Origin: Flavobacterium sp.
Lineage (GTDB): Bacteria; Bacteroidota; Bacteroidia; Flavobacteriales; Flavobacteriaceae
Reading direction: 5' to 3'
Length of the DNA stretch: 64,000 nt
Assembly (NCBI RefSeq): GCF_024710485.1
Contig: NZ_JANJUQ010000007.1
Location: forward strand, 1-64,000
The first letter of the stretch is position 1. Each line of letters opens with the position of its first letter. Of the stretch, positions 28,191 through 38,309 are shown piece by piece. The notes under the pieces are model-generated. The model made no database searches and was not told the origin of the DNA. It saw only the letters and a program-made list of their open reading frames with translations. Both the position numbers and the translations under genes were made by a program.

Positions 28191-29432
28191 ATGAAGTTAA
28201 AAATCTTTCGAATCATCATCGCAATTCTTGCGCTCACTTCTTTTGCTGTATCTTGTGATCAATCAAAAGAGGAAGCGCTTGTTATGGAAAAACCAAAACC
28301 GAAACTAATCGATTTTGGCTTCAACCTACATGATTTTAATGTGGAAAATGACACGGTGAAATCAGGTGATACTTTCGGAAGTTTAATTCAAAAACAAAAC
28401 CTCAACGGCAAACAAGTATATGATATTGTTGCCCAAGTGAAAGATACTTTTGATGTAAGATCCATCAGAATAGGAAACCCTTACACCATCTTGAGAAGCA
28501 AAAACAAAACCCATAAAATCCAGTATTTCATCTACCAACCGGATAAGATAAATTACTATGTGATTGATTTAAGAGATTCGGTTACGGCCTATAAAAAAAC
28601 GCGACCGTTAACCTTTAAAACCCGAACCATAGCGGGTGCTTTGAACGGTTCCTTGTCCGAAACCTTGGCCAACGAAAAAGTAGATCCGGCTTTGGCTGCT
28701 AAAATTGCTAAAATCTATGCTTGGTCAATCGACTTCTTCAAACTTCAAAAAGGCGATAAATTCGGCTTAACCTTTACCGAACGTTACATCAACGACACAG
28801 TTTATGATGGCGTCGACAGTTTAAAAGCTTCATTCTTTGAGTACAAAGGCAAAAAAATCTATGCTTTCCCGTTCTCTCCCGATGGTAGTTCTAAAAAGCA
28901 ACAATACTATGACGAAGAAGGAAAAACGCTCAAAAACTTTTTCCTGAAAGCACCGCTGAAGTTCGTTAACATCACCTCGCGCTACTCTAAAAGCCGATTC
29001 CATCCGGTTCAAAAAAGATGGAAAGCCCATAACGGAACCGATTATGCGGCACCAACCGGAACGCCTATCATGTCTACCGCTGCCGGTGTTGTAGAACAAG
29101 CCGGTTATACTACCGGAAACGGAAATTTTGTTAAAGTAAAACACGACCGAACCTATTCGACGCAATACTTACACATGTCCAAAATTTTGGTAAAACGCGG
29201 ACAAAGAGTCACCCAAGGCCAAATTATCGGGAAAGTGGGCAGCACCGGTTTGGCTACCGGACCACACGTGTGTTATCGCTTCTGGAAAAACGGTGTACAA
29301 GTGGATGCTTTGCGTTTGAGTTTACCAACCTCAACACCGATGGATGCCAAATACAAAAAGCAATTCCTCGAGCAAATCAAACCGCTCAAAAAAGTATTGG
29401 ACAGCACCGCCGAATTGAAATTCAGAAGATAA
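28191..29432 (+). CDS. M23-family (LytM) lipoprotein peptidase
   Basis: A 413-residue lipoprotein with lipobox TSFAVSC near residue 22. A LysM/OapA-like N-terminal part precedes a C-terminal M23 domain that would act on peptidoglycan cross-links in the periplasm. The first zinc ligands are intact in [15 protein letters not shown]. The usual last motif HxH is [12 protein letters not shown] here, so the second His is Cys. The same substitution is, from memory, common in flavobacterial homologues; Cys may still bind zinc, or the protein may act as a non-catalytic amidase activator of the EnvC/NlpD kind. Confidence 0.85.
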   Translation: MKLKIFRIIIAILALTSFAVSCDQSKEEALVMEKPKPKLIDFGFNLHDFNVENDTVKSGDTFGSLIQKQNLNGKQVYDIVAQVKDTFDVRSIRIGNPYTILRSKNKTHKIQYFIYQPDKINYYVIDLRDSVTAYKKTRPLTFKTRTIAGALNGSLSETLANEKVDPALAAKIAKIYAWSIDFFKLQKGDKFGLTFTERYINDTVYDGVDSLKASFFEYKGKKIYAFPFSPDGSSKKQQYYDEEGKTLKNFFLKAPLKFVNITSRYSKSRFHPVQKRWKAHNGTDYAAPTGTPIMSTAAGVVEQAGYTTGNGNFVKVKHDRTYSTQYLHMSKILVKRGQRVTQGQIIGKVGSTGLATGPHVCYRFWKNGVQVDALRLSLPTSTPMDAKYKKQFLEQIKPLKKVLDSTAELKFRR

Positions 29433-29474
29433 TTTCATTTTTTTTTACTCACTACAACGTTAGCGTAAAAAGTG

Positions 29475-29501
29475 TTGTCTTTTTTTACCAATCTATATTT
29501 G
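29475..29501 (+). promoter_or_regulatory. Promoter of pgi
   Basis: TTG (29475-29477), 16 bp, TATATTTG (29494-29501). It lies inside the upstream open frame and so supports the start at 29528. Confidence 0.5.
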
Positions 29502-29527
29502 TAAATTTGTGCTTCAAATGTAAAAAA

Positions 29528-31171
29528 ATGGCATTAGCACAAATCAATCCAACGGTTACGCAAGCTTGGGAAAAACTCACCCAACATCATGCGCAAATCA
29601 AACATGTTTCTCTAAAAGAAATGTTTGCCAACGATAGTCAAAGAGCTGCAAAATTTCATATACAATGGCAGGATTTTTTAGTCGATTATTCTAAAAACAT
29701 ACTCAACCAAGATACCATCAACTTATTACTGGATTTGGCTAAAGAAGTGCAACTTCAAGAAGCCATCAATCAATATTTTAAGGGCGACGCCATCAATCAA
29801 ACCGAAGACAGAGCGGTTTTGCATACAGCTTTACGTGCGCCTGAAAATCAAGTGGTGTTGGTTGACGGACAAAACGTAATGCCGGAAGTTTTTGCTGTAA
29901 AAAATAAAATTAAAGCGTTCTCCAATGAAGTGATTTCGGGACAAAGAAAAGGATTTACAGGAAAACCCTTCACCGATGTAGTGAACATTGGAATCGGTGG
30001 TTCCGATCTGGGTCCGGCTATGGTAGTGGAAGCCTTGCAATTCTACAAAAACCATTTGAACGTTCATTTTGTATCCAATGTTGATGGCGATCACGTGAAC
30101 GAAATCATCAAAAAAATCAATCCGGAAACAACGCTTTTTGTTATTGCTTCCAAAACGTTTACTACGCAAGAAACCTTATCGAATGCGGAGACCATTCGAG
30201 CTTGGTTCTTGCAGTGGGCTTCACAAGAAGACGTGGCCAAACATTTCGTAGCGGTTTCCACTAACATTCAAAAAGTAACCGAATTCGGTATTAATCCCGA
30301 CAATATTTTCCCTATGTGGGATTGGGTTGGCGGACGTTTTTCGCTTTGGAGTGCCGTTGGATTATCCATTAGTTTAGCCGTTGGATTTGAACATTTTGAC
30401 GAACTGTTAGCTGGTGCTCACGACATGGACAATCATTTCAAAAATGAGTCTTTCGACCAAAACATACCGGTTATTTTAGCACTATTAACCATTTGGTACA
30501 ACAACTTTTTCGGCGCCGAAAGCGAGGCCTTGATTCCGTACACCCAATACCTGCAAAAATTAGCGCCATACTTGCAACAAGGCATCATGGAAAGCAATGG
30601 AAAAAGTGTAGGTCGAGACGGTAAATCGGTCAATTACCAAACCGGAACTATTATTTGGGGCGAACCCGGAACCAACTCACAACACGCCTTTTTCCAATTA
30701 ATTCATCAAGGCACGAAATTAATTCCGACCGATTTTATCGGCTTTGTCAAACCGTTGTATGGCAATGAAGACCATCACGATAAATTGATGTCGAACTTCT
30801 TCGCTCAAACGGAAGCTTTGCTTAACGGGAAAACCGAAAGTCAGGTTAAAGCTGAATTTGAAAAGCAAAACATCACCGGAGCTAAAGCAGCTTATCTTCT
30901 GCCATTCAAAATCTTCACCGGAAACAAACCAACAAATACCATTTTAATAGACAAACTAACGCCAAAATCATTAGGTTCATTAATCGCATTATACGAACAC
31001 AAAATTTTTGTGCAAGGCGTAATTTGGAACATTTTCAGTTATGACCAATGGGGCGTTGAATTGGGGAAACAGTTGGCCAACTCCATCTTAGACGAAATCC
31101 ATTCGGGAACGGTGAAAAACCACGACAACTCAACCGAATTCTTACTGAAGCACTTTTTGAAAAACAAATAG
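29528..31171 (+). CDS. pgi: Glucose-6-phosphate isomerase
   Basis: A 547-residue cytoplasmic isomerase linking glucose-6-phosphate and fructose-6-phosphate. The active-site segments [15 protein letters not shown] (about 155), the PGI signature [17 protein letters not shown] (about 264) and the C-terminal [16 protein letters not shown] (about 505) are intact, and the length equals E. coli Pgi. The frame opens far upstream at 29270 inside the previous gene, but the promoter at 29475 and homologous start MALAQINP set 29528. Confidence 0.96.
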   Translation: MALAQINPTVTQAWEKLTQHHAQIKHVSLKEMFANDSQRAAKFHIQWQDFLVDYSKNILNQDTINLLLDLAKEVQLQEAINQYFKGDAINQTEDRAVLHTALRAPENQVVLVDGQNVMPEVFAVKNKIKAFSNEVISGQRKGFTGKPFTDVVNIGIGGSDLGPAMVVEALQFYKNHLNVHFVSNVDGDHVNEIIKKINPETTLFVIASKTFTTQETLSNAETIRAWFLQWASQEDVAKHFVAVSTNIQKVTEFGINPDNIFPMWDWVGGRFSLWSAVGLSISLAVGFEHFDELLAGAHDMDNHFKNESFDQNIPVILALLTIWYNNFFGAESEALIPYTQYLQKLAPYLQQGIMESNGKSVGRDGKSVNYQTGTIIWGEPGTNSQHAFFQLIHQGTKLIPTDFIGFVKPLYGNEDHHDKLMSNFFAQTEALLNGKTESQVKAEFEKQNITGAKAAYLLPFKIFTGNKPTNTILIDKLTPKSLGSLIALYEHKIFVQGVIWNIFSYDQWGVELGKQLANSILDEIHSGTVKNHDNSTEFLLKHFLKNK

Positions 31172-31185
31172 GGTAAACAGAACCT

Positions 31186-31214
31186 AAAACCTCGCTAATT
31201 AGTGAGGTTTTTTT
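31186..31214 (+). terminator. Terminator of pgi
   Basis: Thirteen-base arms AAAACCTCGCTAA/TTAGTGAGGTTTT (one G-T pair) followed by a T-run. Confidence 0.85.
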
Positions 31215-31226
31215 ATGTCTTTTGTC

Positions 31227-31234
31227 TATATTTG
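31227..31234 (+). promoter_or_regulatory. -7 element for the four-helix membrane protein
   Basis: TATATTTG, 20 bp before the ATG at 31255. It falls after the in-frame TTG at 31222, ruling that start out. Confidence 0.5.
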
Positions 31235-31254
31235 TTTTTCTAAAACAAAAAACT

Positions 31255-31677
31255 ATGTACGATTTCATTCAAAAATTCCACTCAGGCTGGGCTTATTTAG
31301 CTTTATTATTGTTGGTTTTCGCTGTTGTTAACTCTTTTATGGGGATGTCTTCTAAAAAAGAATTTACTGCCAAAGACCGAAAAATTGCTATGTTTGGATT
31401 AATCGGAGCTCACATACAATTGTTAGTTGGCTTAATTCTTTATTTCTTGTCTCCGCTTGGTCACGCTTTATTGGGCGAAATGAAAGATGCCGATGCCAGA
31501 TTAACCTCCTTGGAACATCCATTAATTAACATCATTGCCATAGTTTTGATTACTATCGGTTGGTCAAAACACAAAAAAGCGGAAACCGGAACAGCCAAAT
31601 TCAAATCAATTGCTGTGTTTTTCGGTATTGGTTTGTTACTTATTTTGAGTCGAATCCCATGGAAATTGTGGTTCTAA
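31255..31677 (+). CDS. Small four-helix membrane protein (cytochrome-b-like in appearance)
   Basis: A 140-residue protein with four hydrophobic helices and conserved-looking histidines in or near helices (FHSGWAY, GAHIQLLVG, PLGHALLG, EHPLINIIA). The histidine placement recalls a haem-binding four-helix bundle, but no named family is certain; homologues in databases sometimes carry the mistaken name ribosomal protein L27. Single gene with its own promoter and terminator. Confidence 0.68.
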   Translation: MYDFIQKFHSGWAYLALLLLVFAVVNSFMGMSSKKEFTAKDRKIAMFGLIGAHIQLLVGLILYFLSPLGHALLGEMKDADARLTSLEHPLINIIAIVLITIGWSKHKKAETGTAKFKSIAVFFGIGLLLILSRIPWKLWF

Positions 31678-31685
31678 AAATAACT

Positions 31686-31709
31686 AAAGTCCTGAAAAGG
31701 ACTTTTTTT
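31686..31709 (+). terminator. Terminator of the four-helix membrane protein gene
   Basis: Perfect 8-bp stem AAAGTCCT/AGGACTTT, GAAA loop, T-run. Confidence 0.85.
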
Positions 31710-31758
31710 ATCAGGTACGGTTTTTGCAAAAACCGATTTATCAACTAAACGATGCTTT

Positions 31759-32352
31759 ATGAATACCAAAATAACCTCATTTTTATTAGTCTTGGTTAGC
31801 TCTTTTACTTTGTTGGCGTTTTCGTCCGGAAATCCGCAGCAAAAAGAAAAACCGCAGGAAAAAAACAAGGAGAAAACCACTCCTGCCAAAGACAGTAAAG
31901 AAGCTAAGGAAACAAAAGAAATCAAAGACAATAAAGACAAAACAAAATCAGCTACTACGCCAAAAACTGATACTGTTGCAGTAAAAGAAATTCCGGTTGT
32001 GAAAGAGACCGACACGCTGCAAATTGATCCTAACTCAAAACTTAAAGTCTACAAAAAAAACGCTCACGCTTCTTATTATCACCATAAATTCAACGGCAGA
32101 AGAACAGCGAGCGGTAAACGCTTTGACAACAATAAATATACCGCTGCTCACAAAAAATTACCTTTTGGCACTTTGGTTAAAGTCACTAACGAAGCCAACG
32201 GAAAATCAGTTATCGTTGAGATTACAGATCGCGGACCGTTTTCCAAAGTCCGTGATATTGATTTGACCAAAAGAGCTTTTATGGATATTGCCAGTAATAA
32301 AAACTCAGGTGTTGTTATTGTTAAAATCGAAGTGGTTGAAGCACCTAAATAA
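31759..32352 (+). CDS. RlpA-like double-psi beta-barrel septal protein
   Basis: A 197-residue exported protein: signal peptide to about residue 24, then a low-complexity lysine/glutamate/threonine-rich linker (about 30-75). A C-terminal RlpA-type double-psi barrel follows (ASYYHHKFNGRRTASGKRFD, KLPFGTLVKVTNEANGK, ITDRGPF, DIDLTKRAF). In Pseudomonas, RlpA is a lytic transglycosylase for naked glycan strands at the septum; the DRGPF aspartate is retained here. There is no SPOR domain, unlike the E. coli protein, so septal targeting is not shown. Confidence 0.85.
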   Translation: MNTKITSFLLVLVSSFTLLAFSSGNPQQKEKPQEKNKEKTTPAKDSKEAKETKEIKDNKDKTKSATTPKTDTVAVKEIPVVKETDTLQIDPNSKLKVYKKNAHASYYHHKFNGRRTASGKRFDNNKYTAAHKKLPFGTLVKVTNEANGKSVIVEITDRGPFSKVRDIDLTKRAFMDIASNKNSGVVIVKIEVVEAPK

Positions 32353-32832
32353 CTACCAACGTGAAAACGGATTTTTACTCAAATAAGCGTTGTAGTAGCG
32401 TTCATCGTTAGTCACTTCCTTTCCTAACCAAGTCGGTTTTTCAAAAGATTCAAATTCGGATTCAAGTTCAATCTCGGCCATGACCAATCCGTGGTTTTCG
32501 CCCGAAAAAATATCGACTTCATACACGTGACGTCCGACTGTAACTTCGTAACGAACTTTATCAATAATTCCGCTTTCGCAAATGGTTAGCAAGGTTTCGG
32601 CATCCATTAGGCTGATTTCCCTTTCCCATTCCAAACGCGTTGTACCGTTAGCGCTGCTTTTGCCTTTTATGGTCAGATAACCTTTATCGCCTTTAATTCT
32701 AACGCGAACCGTTCTCTCGGGTGTGGAACTCAAATAGCCTTGTACAATGCGCTTTTGTGAAAAGGATTCATTAATAAAATCGTTTGAAAGGACTAAAAAT
32801 TTGCGTTCTATTTCAATCATTTTTTGAGTCAT
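32353..32832 (-). CDS. CYTH-domain protein (inorganic triphosphatase-like)
   Basis: A protein of about 159 residues with the hallmark ExExK motif IEIERKF at its N-terminus, then alternating basic and acidic strands lining a tunnel (RTVRVRIKG, YLTIKGKS, EWEREI, YEVDIFSG, MAEIELESE). CYTH proteins hydrolyse triphosphate compounds or make cAMP; bacterial stand-alone forms of this size are mostly triphosphatases, so that is the more likely role. ATG 32832 (MTQKMIEIERK) is chosen; 32820 is equally possible. An earlier ATG at 32934 would overlap the divergent gene. Confidence 0.87.
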   Translation of the reverse strand: MTQKMIEIERKFLVLSNDFINESFSQKRIVQGYLSSTPERTVRVRIKGDKGYLTIKGKSSANGTTRLEWEREISLMDAETLLTICESGIIDKVRYEVTVGRHVYEVDIFSGENHGLVMAEIELESEFESFEKPTWLGKEVTNDERYYNAYLSKNPFSRW

Positions 32833-32909
32833 ATTTAGGAGCAAGTTAAGAAATATATACCTTGAAAATTGTATTTTTACGAGAATCTTAATCGCCAAAA
32901 TTTTTGGGA

Positions 32910-34937
32910 ATGAAATTGTACCGCCATAAAACACCCATTACAAGCTTAGCCGATTTATTTCGACGCTACTTTGACTCAAATGGTTACCAATCCAACGATC
33001 GTTTGTTGTTTTTAGTGGATTTGGTACAGTTTTTCCGTCCCAATGATCCTAAAAAAGAAAGTGTTGTTTCGATAAAATCACTCTTGGATTATTTGGAGGC
33101 TAATCCGGATATGATCGCACAGTTGCAACTGTATTTGGCCGAAGCACTTTCGAAAAGAAAATTCGGCCGAATGCTTTCGGATACCGGAATTTTAAGGGAT
33201 TCCGATTTCAGTTACGAAGTCAAAAAACGCCTTTTTGCTAAAATTTTGCCTTTCCAACCTGAAAAAGACACTTTGGAATTTGTGTTGAACCAAGTATTCT
33301 TTAAAAGTTCTGATCCGATTTGGATTGCCCGAATTCCTTTTGAAGAATTACAGCAACTGTTTGATATTATCGCTGTAGAAACTATTTACGAATCGGTGGC
33401 CGAACAATCCGTTTTATCAGAAGTGATGAATGCGATGGGTTTGATTTCACAACGAATGAGCGGCCGAGCCATGGAAACCGATGTGATTAAAATGGTACCC
33501 GAGTACGACGATTTGGAAAGTCCTTTTGTAGCTTTCGAAAACGAATTGAACAGTATTTTGGCCAAAATCAGAAATACTGAACCACATTATATCGTTTCAG
33601 AAGATTTAAACTACAAGCAACTGATAATACTGCACAAACAATGCGAGGAATATGTAGATAAAGCTTTCGGCAACAGCTCTAAATTCGGCATTTCATTGAA
33701 AGTGAATCAGAGTTTGCTCCGCATCCGACAGCAGTTGCACCGGATGAAAGTGCTGATTTCTACTTTAGTCGTTAACAAACCATCCGACAAAAAAAACAAT
33801 TCTATTTTGTTGTTGCTCCGACTGATTAAATACAACTGTCAAAAGAACAATGTACGCCAGTTAATCAACGAAAGTACCCAATTAATCTCCTATGAAATCA
33901 CGCAACATACGGCCAAAACCGGAGAACATTACATAACCGAAAGTCGCTCTGAATATTTTTCGATGTTCAAAGCAGCTGTTGGCGGCGGATTCATCGTTGG
34001 GATTTTGTGTATCATTAAAATATTGTTTTCCAAAATAGAAACCAGTGCTTTTGGTCACGCTTTTTATTACAGTTTGAATTATTCGCTGGGTTTTATCGCC
34101 ATTTATTTGATGGGTTACACTTTGGCTACGAAACAACCGGCTATGACTGCTGCTACCTTAACCAAAGCACTGGAAAGCGGTATGAAAAAGCAAAATAATT
34201 CGGAAAACAAACACGGATCGTTTGCCCAACTTTTTGCCCGTTTGTTTCGTTCGCAATTTATTGCCTTTGTGGGCAATGTTTTTATGGCTTTTCCTGTGGC
34301 GATGTTAGGCATTTGGCTGATTGATTATTTATTGGACTACAATATCGCCTTTGAAAAATCGTCGAAACTATTATATGATTTGTCTCCGGTGCATTCGGCA
34401 GCTTTGTTCCATGCAGCCATAGCCGGCGTGTTTTTGTTTCTCTCCGGCATTATTTCGGGGAATGTGTCTAATAGAAACAAACACAATCAAGTTTACTATC
34501 GCATCAAAGAACATCCGGTTTTAAAACAAAATTTAGGGATTGTCAAGACCAATGCGATTGCCAAATGGTTTGAAAATCACTGGCCCGGTGTGGTTTCTAA
34601 CGGTTGGTTTGGCGTGTTTTTGGGCAGTACGGCTTCGTTGGGGATTTTTCTCGGACTGAATCTCGACATACGCCACATTACTTTTGCCGCCGGAAACTTT
34701 GCTTTAGGTTTGTACGGCGCCGATTTCTTTGTGGATTGGCCTACGATAGTTTGGGGCATAATCGGGATTGGCTTGATTGGTTTTGTGAACTTTATTGTTA
34801 GTTTTTCGTTGTCGCTGGGATTGGCGTTCCGTTCCCGCAATATTCCGCTTTCGGAGTTAAAACTGTTATTCAGCGCTACTTGGGCTTATTTCAAAAAACG
34901 TCCGACCGCTTTTTTCTTTCCGGTAAAAGACAAGTAA
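32910..34937 (+). CDS. PF10136-type large membrane protein ('site-specific recombinase' family)
   Basis: A 675-residue protein: a soluble helical N-terminal half (about 1-340) followed by about seven membrane segments from residue ~355. It resembles the family labelled SpecificRecomb (PF10136), a name from early Neisseria work. No tyrosine- or serine-recombinase catalytic motif is visible, and the membrane-bound half argues against a DNA recombinase. ATG 32910 preferred; an in-frame TTG at 32904 adds two residues. dinB starts 1 bp after its stop, so they share a transcript. Confidence 0.7.
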   Translation: MKLYRHKTPITSLADLFRRYFDSNGYQSNDRLLFLVDLVQFFRPNDPKKESVVSIKSLLDYLEANPDMIAQLQLYLAEALSKRKFGRMLSDTGILRDSDFSYEVKKRLFAKILPFQPEKDTLEFVLNQVFFKSSDPIWIARIPFEELQQLFDIIAVETIYESVAEQSVLSEVMNAMGLISQRMSGRAMETDVIKMVPEYDDLESPFVAFENELNSILAKIRNTEPHYIVSEDLNYKQLIILHKQCEEYVDKAFGNSSKFGISLKVNQSLLRIRQQLHRMKVLISTLVVNKPSDKKNNSILLLLRLIKYNCQKNNVRQLINESTQLISYEITQHTAKTGEHYITESRSEYFSMFKAAVGGGFIVGILCIIKILFSKIETSAFGHAFYYSLNYSLGFIAIYLMGYTLATKQPAMTAATLTKALESGMKKQNNSENKHGSFAQLFARLFRSQFIAFVGNVFMAFPVAMLGIWLIDYLLDYNIAFEKSSKLLYDLSPVHSAALFHAAIAGVFLFLSGIISGNVSNRNKHNQVYYRIKEHPVLKQNLGIVKTNAIAKWFENHWPGVVSNGWFGVFLGSTASLGIFLGLNLDIRHITFAAGNFALGLYGADFFVDWPTIVWGIIGIGLIGFVNFIVSFSLSLGLAFRSRNIPLSELKLLFSATWAYFKKRPTAFFFPVKDK

Positions 34938-34938
34938 A

Positions 34939-36021
34939 ATGGAAGCCGAGGTAACTTATCGAAAAATCATACACATCGATATGGATGCTTTTTACGCTTC
35001 GGTGGAACAAATGGACAATCCCGAGCTCAAAGGCAAACCTTTAGCCGTTGGCGGCAGCGAAGTACGTGGTGTGGTTTCCGCGGCAAGTTATGAAGCGCGT
35101 AAATTTGGTGTTCGTTCGGCCATGAGCGGCATTCAAGCCAAGCGCAATTGTCCGGATTTGATTTTTGTTCGCCCTCGATTTGACCGTTACAAAGAAATCT
35201 CCAAAAAGATTCGCAAAATCTTTCACGAATACACCGACTTGGTCGAGCCGCTATCGTTAGATGAAGCTTATTTGGATGTAACTCAGAATAAAAAAGGCAA
35301 TCCGAGCGCGACTTTAATTGCGCAGGAAATCAGGCAACGTATTTTTGAAGAAGTCGGTTTGACAGCTTCTGCCGGAATATCAGTCAATAAATTTGTGGCC
35401 AAAATTGCCAGCGATTACAACAAACCCAACGGACAAAAAACTGTGAATCCGGAAGAAGTAGAAGCTTTTTTGGAAAACCTCGACATCAAAAAATTTTACG
35501 GCATAGGCAAAGTTACCACCGAGAGAATGTACCATTTGGGCATTTTTACCGGGAAAGATTTAAAATTGAAGTCGAAGGAATTTTTGGAAGAACATTTCAG
35601 CAAAAGCGGTTTGCATTTTTATAATATTGTTCGCGGCATTCACAACAGTGCCGTAAAACCCAATCGCATTGCCAAATCGGTGGCTGCGGAACATACCTTT
35701 AACGAGAACCTGACATCAGAGATTTTTATGGTAGAGAAGTTAGAACGCATAGCGGCCGAACTGGAAAACCGACTCAAAAAGCACAACATTTCCGGAAAAA
35801 CGGTAACCCTTAAAATCAAATACAGCGATTTTACGACTCAAACGCGGAGCAAAACCTTGCCTTACTTTATTTCCGATAAAGGATTGCTCCTCGAAACAGC
35901 CAAAGAGCTTTTATTTCAGGAACGGATGAAAGAATCGGTTCGGTTGTTGGGGATTTCGTTGAATAATCTCAATACGGAAGTTAAGAAAACCGTGGTAGTT
36001 CAGTTGAAATTTGAATTTTAA
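34939..36021 (+). CDS. dinB: DNA polymerase IV
   Basis: A 360-residue Y-family translesion polymerase. The catalytic carboxylates lie in IIHIDMDAFYASVEQ (about 8-22) and SLDEAYLDVT (about 104-113). Palm/fingers, thumb helix-hairpin-helix (GIGKVTTERMYHLGI) and a little-finger domain follow. A canonical QLxLF-type clamp peptide is not obvious, although the C-terminus reads VVQLKFEF, close to the QL-x-x-F beta-clamp-binding form. Translationally adjacent to the PF10136 gene. Confidence 0.95.
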   Translation: MEAEVTYRKIIHIDMDAFYASVEQMDNPELKGKPLAVGGSEVRGVVSAASYEARKFGVRSAMSGIQAKRNCPDLIFVRPRFDRYKEISKKIRKIFHEYTDLVEPLSLDEAYLDVTQNKKGNPSATLIAQEIRQRIFEEVGLTASAGISVNKFVAKIASDYNKPNGQKTVNPEEVEAFLENLDIKKFYGIGKVTTERMYHLGIFTGKDLKLKSKEFLEEHFSKSGLHFYNIVRGIHNSAVKPNRIAKSVAAEHTFNENLTSEIFMVEKLERIAAELENRLKKHNISGKTVTLKIKYSDFTTQTRSKTLPYFISDKGLLLETAKELLFQERMKESVRLLGISLNNLNTEVKKTVVVQLKFEF

Positions 36022-36076
36022 TCCTATAAAAAAACCGACCCAAAGGTCAGCTTTCATTTGTTATAACTTTAGAAAA

Positions 36077-36832
36077 TTAATCTCTACTTGACAATTTAGA
36101 TAACAATCTTAAGAACTCAATATACAACCAAACTAAGGTAATCATTAAGCCCATAGCGCCGTACCATTCCATGTATTTCGGCATTCTTTCTTGAGCGCCT
36201 TTTTCAATTTGGTCGAAATCTAAGAACAAATTCAAAGCTGCAATTACAATTACAAACGCACTGATACCAATGCTGATCATGGAATTACCATGGTGAATTG
36301 GCGTAAAACTAGTGAATAACGACAACAACCAAGAAATCAAATAGTAAGTAGCGATAGCTAAAGTAGCGGCTACTACAACCGATCTGAATTTGTCATTAAC
36401 TTTCACTACTCCGTATTTATACAACCCAAAACACACCATGAAAGTAACAAAAGTACAACTCACGGCTTGGATTACAATTCCGGGATACATTACCTCAAAG
36501 ATTGCCGAAAGACCACCAATAAATAATCCTTCGAAAATGGCGTAACCTGGGGCCAAAAAAGTAGAATATTGCGGTTTAAAAACGGCAATCAATACCAATA
36601 TTGTCCCAACGATAGCACCACCAATAGTTAAAACTATAGGGTTTTGTCCGCTTAACGTCATCATCCAAGTGATGGAAGCACTGGCAATTAAAAGAATCAA
36701 CATCAGGAAACTCTTGTTGATGGTTCCTGAAACAGTCATAGTGTTGTTGTAATCAATCACTACGGCTTCGTGCACCGTTTCATTGTTTTCGGTGAATGAT
36801 TTGGTTTTAAAAAACGGATTGTTTGAATTCAT
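36077..36832 (-). CDS. Bax inhibitor-1/YccA-family membrane protein
   Basis: A 251-residue inner-membrane protein with seven hydrophobic helices after a polar N-terminus (to about 40). The last helices contain LNLFLDFDQIEKGA (about 208-221), the BI-1/YccA signature with its conserved aspartates, seen in the pH-sensitive calcium leak channel BsYetJ. Role in this organism unknown; YccA in E. coli modulates FtsH. Ends with SSRD. Upstream pyk is 41 bp away on the same strand. Confidence 0.88.
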   Translation of the reverse strand: MNSNNPFFKTKSFTENNETVHEAVVIDYNNTMTVSGTINKSFLMLILLIASASITWMMTLSGQNPIVLTIGGAIVGTILVLIAVFKPQYSTFLAPGYAIFEGLFIGGLSAIFEVMYPGIVIQAVSCTFVTFMVCFGLYKYGVVKVNDKFRSVVVAATLAIATYYLISWLLSLFTSFTPIHHGNSMISIGISAFVIVIAALNLFLDFDQIEKGAQERMPKYMEWYGAMGLMITLVWLYIEFLRLLSKLSSRD

Positions 36833-36873
36833 TTTATTTCTTTTTAAAGATGTCTGTGGCTAAAATACTAAAT

Positions 36874-38304
36874 TTATTCTATTTCGGAAACTCTAAGGGT
36901 ATTTACCATTCCTTTATCGGCCACCGGCATTGCAGCTAAATTGATTAACATATCGCCTTTTTTCACGTAACCTCTGTGTTTAGCCATCTGATTGATATCT
37001 TCAACTGTATCATCGGTACTGACAAACTTATCGTAATAGAAGGCATTTACACCCCAAAGCAAATTCAGTTGTGTTAAAATTCGCTTATTGGAAGTGTACA
37101 CTAAAACATGTGCTTTCGGACGCCATGCTGAAATTTGGAACGCTGTGTAACCGCTATTGGTTAATGTGGAAATGGCTTTAGCTTTGATGTCGTTTGCCAT
37201 AGTCGCCGCGTGGTAACAAATCGATTTAGTGATGAAACGCTTCGTTCTAACGTGAGGCGGATTTTGTGGCACTACAATTAACGGCGAATCTTCTACCGCT
37301 TCGATAATTTGTGTCATTTTTTCAATCACTTCTACCGGATAATTTCCGACTGAAGTTTCTCCCGACAACATTACAGCATCAGCACCGTCCATAACCGAGT
37401 TGGCTACGTCGTTTACCTCAGCACGTGTTGGCGTTAAACTGGTAATCATGGTTTCCATCATTTGCGTAGCAACGATTACCGGAATACGAGCAGTTTTAGC
37501 TCGGTGAATCAATTTCTTTTGAATCAACGGTACTTCGTGAGCCGGAATTTCTACCCCAAGGTCACCGCGAGCTACCATTAATCCGTCACAAAAAGCTACA
37601 ATCTTGTCGATGTTTTCTACGGCTTCCGGTTTTTCAATTTTGGCTACAATCGGTATTTTGTGTTCAGAATTTTGGGCAATCAAATCCTGTAATTCTTCCA
37701 AATCTTTAGGAGTTCTCACGAAGGAAAGCGCAATCCAATCCACTTTTTCACTGATGGCAAACAACGCATCTTTGATGTCTTTTTTGGTTAAGGCCGGTAA
37801 TGATACCTTGGTTTGCGGCAAATTGACTCCTTTTTTAGATTTTAACGGTCCGCCTTGAATAACTTTACAAACTACTTCTGTAGTCCCATTCGTTTCGAGG
37901 GCTTCAAAGATTAACTTCCCGTCGTCCAACAAAATGCGCTCTCCCGGATTAACATCTTGAGGAAAAGACAAATAGTTCATGTATACGCGCTCTTTGGTAC
38001 CCGGAACATCTTCGGCAGTTTGAAACGTAATGATATCGCCCGGATTTACTACTACATCTTCCTTCATCACACCTACGCGGAGTTTCGGACCTTGCAAATC
38101 GGCTAAAATGGCGGTGGTGTAACCGTATTCATCGTTTAATTCGCGAATGATATCTATTCTTTCTTTTACGTCGGTATAATCGGCATGGGAAAAATTGATA
38201 CGAAATACGTTCACTCCGGCATCAATCATCTTCTTAATTACTTCTTTCGAACTGCATGCAGGCCCTAAGGTGGCTACAATTTTAGTCTTCTTTCTTGTTG
38301 GCAT
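36874..38304 (-). CDS. pyk: Pyruvate kinase
   Basis: A 476-residue glycolytic enzyme converting phosphoenolpyruvate and ADP to pyruvate and ATP. The active-site block IVAKIEKPEAVENIDKI followed by MVARGDLGVEIP (about 220-250) and the SGETSVGNYPVE segment (about 315) are intact. It begins 5 bp downstream of the IPExxxVDY gene stop, so they are co-transcribed with that gene, a constant pairing in flavobacteria from memory. Confidence 0.96.
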   Translation of the reverse strand: MPTRKKTKIVATLGPACSSKEVIKKMIDAGVNVFRINFSHADYTDVKERIDIIRELNDEYGYTTAILADLQGPKLRVGVMKEDVVVNPGDIITFQTAEDVPGTKERVYMNYLSFPQDVNPGERILLDDGKLIFEALETNGTTEVVCKVIQGGPLKSKKGVNLPQTKVSLPALTKKDIKDALFAISEKVDWIALSFVRTPKDLEELQDLIAQNSEHKIPIVAKIEKPEAVENIDKIVAFCDGLMVARGDLGVEIPAHEVPLIQKKLIHRAKTARIPVIVATQMMETMITSLTPTRAEVNDVANSVMDGADAVMLSGETSVGNYPVEVIEKMTQIIEAVEDSPLIVVPQNPPHVRTKRFITKSICYHAATMANDIKAKAISTLTNSGYTAFQISAWRPKAHVLVYTSNKRILTQLNLLWGVNAFYYDKFVSTDDTVEDINQMAKHRGYVKKGDMLINLAAMPVADKGMVNTLRVSEIE

Positions 38305-38309
38305 TATAC

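Noticed and set aside
29270-29527. Upstream extension of pgi
   Set aside because: It overlaps the M23 peptidase gene and contains the pgi promoter.
32910-34937. PF10136 'recombinase' as evidence for a mobile element
   Set aside because: No recombinase motif, no att-like repeats or cargo genes around it, and the composition matches its neighbours.
36022-36060. Hairpin GACC-CAAA-GGTC between dinB and the BI-1 gene as a terminator
   Set aside because: Only four clean pairs with mismatches beyond, and an interrupted T-run; too weak to call.
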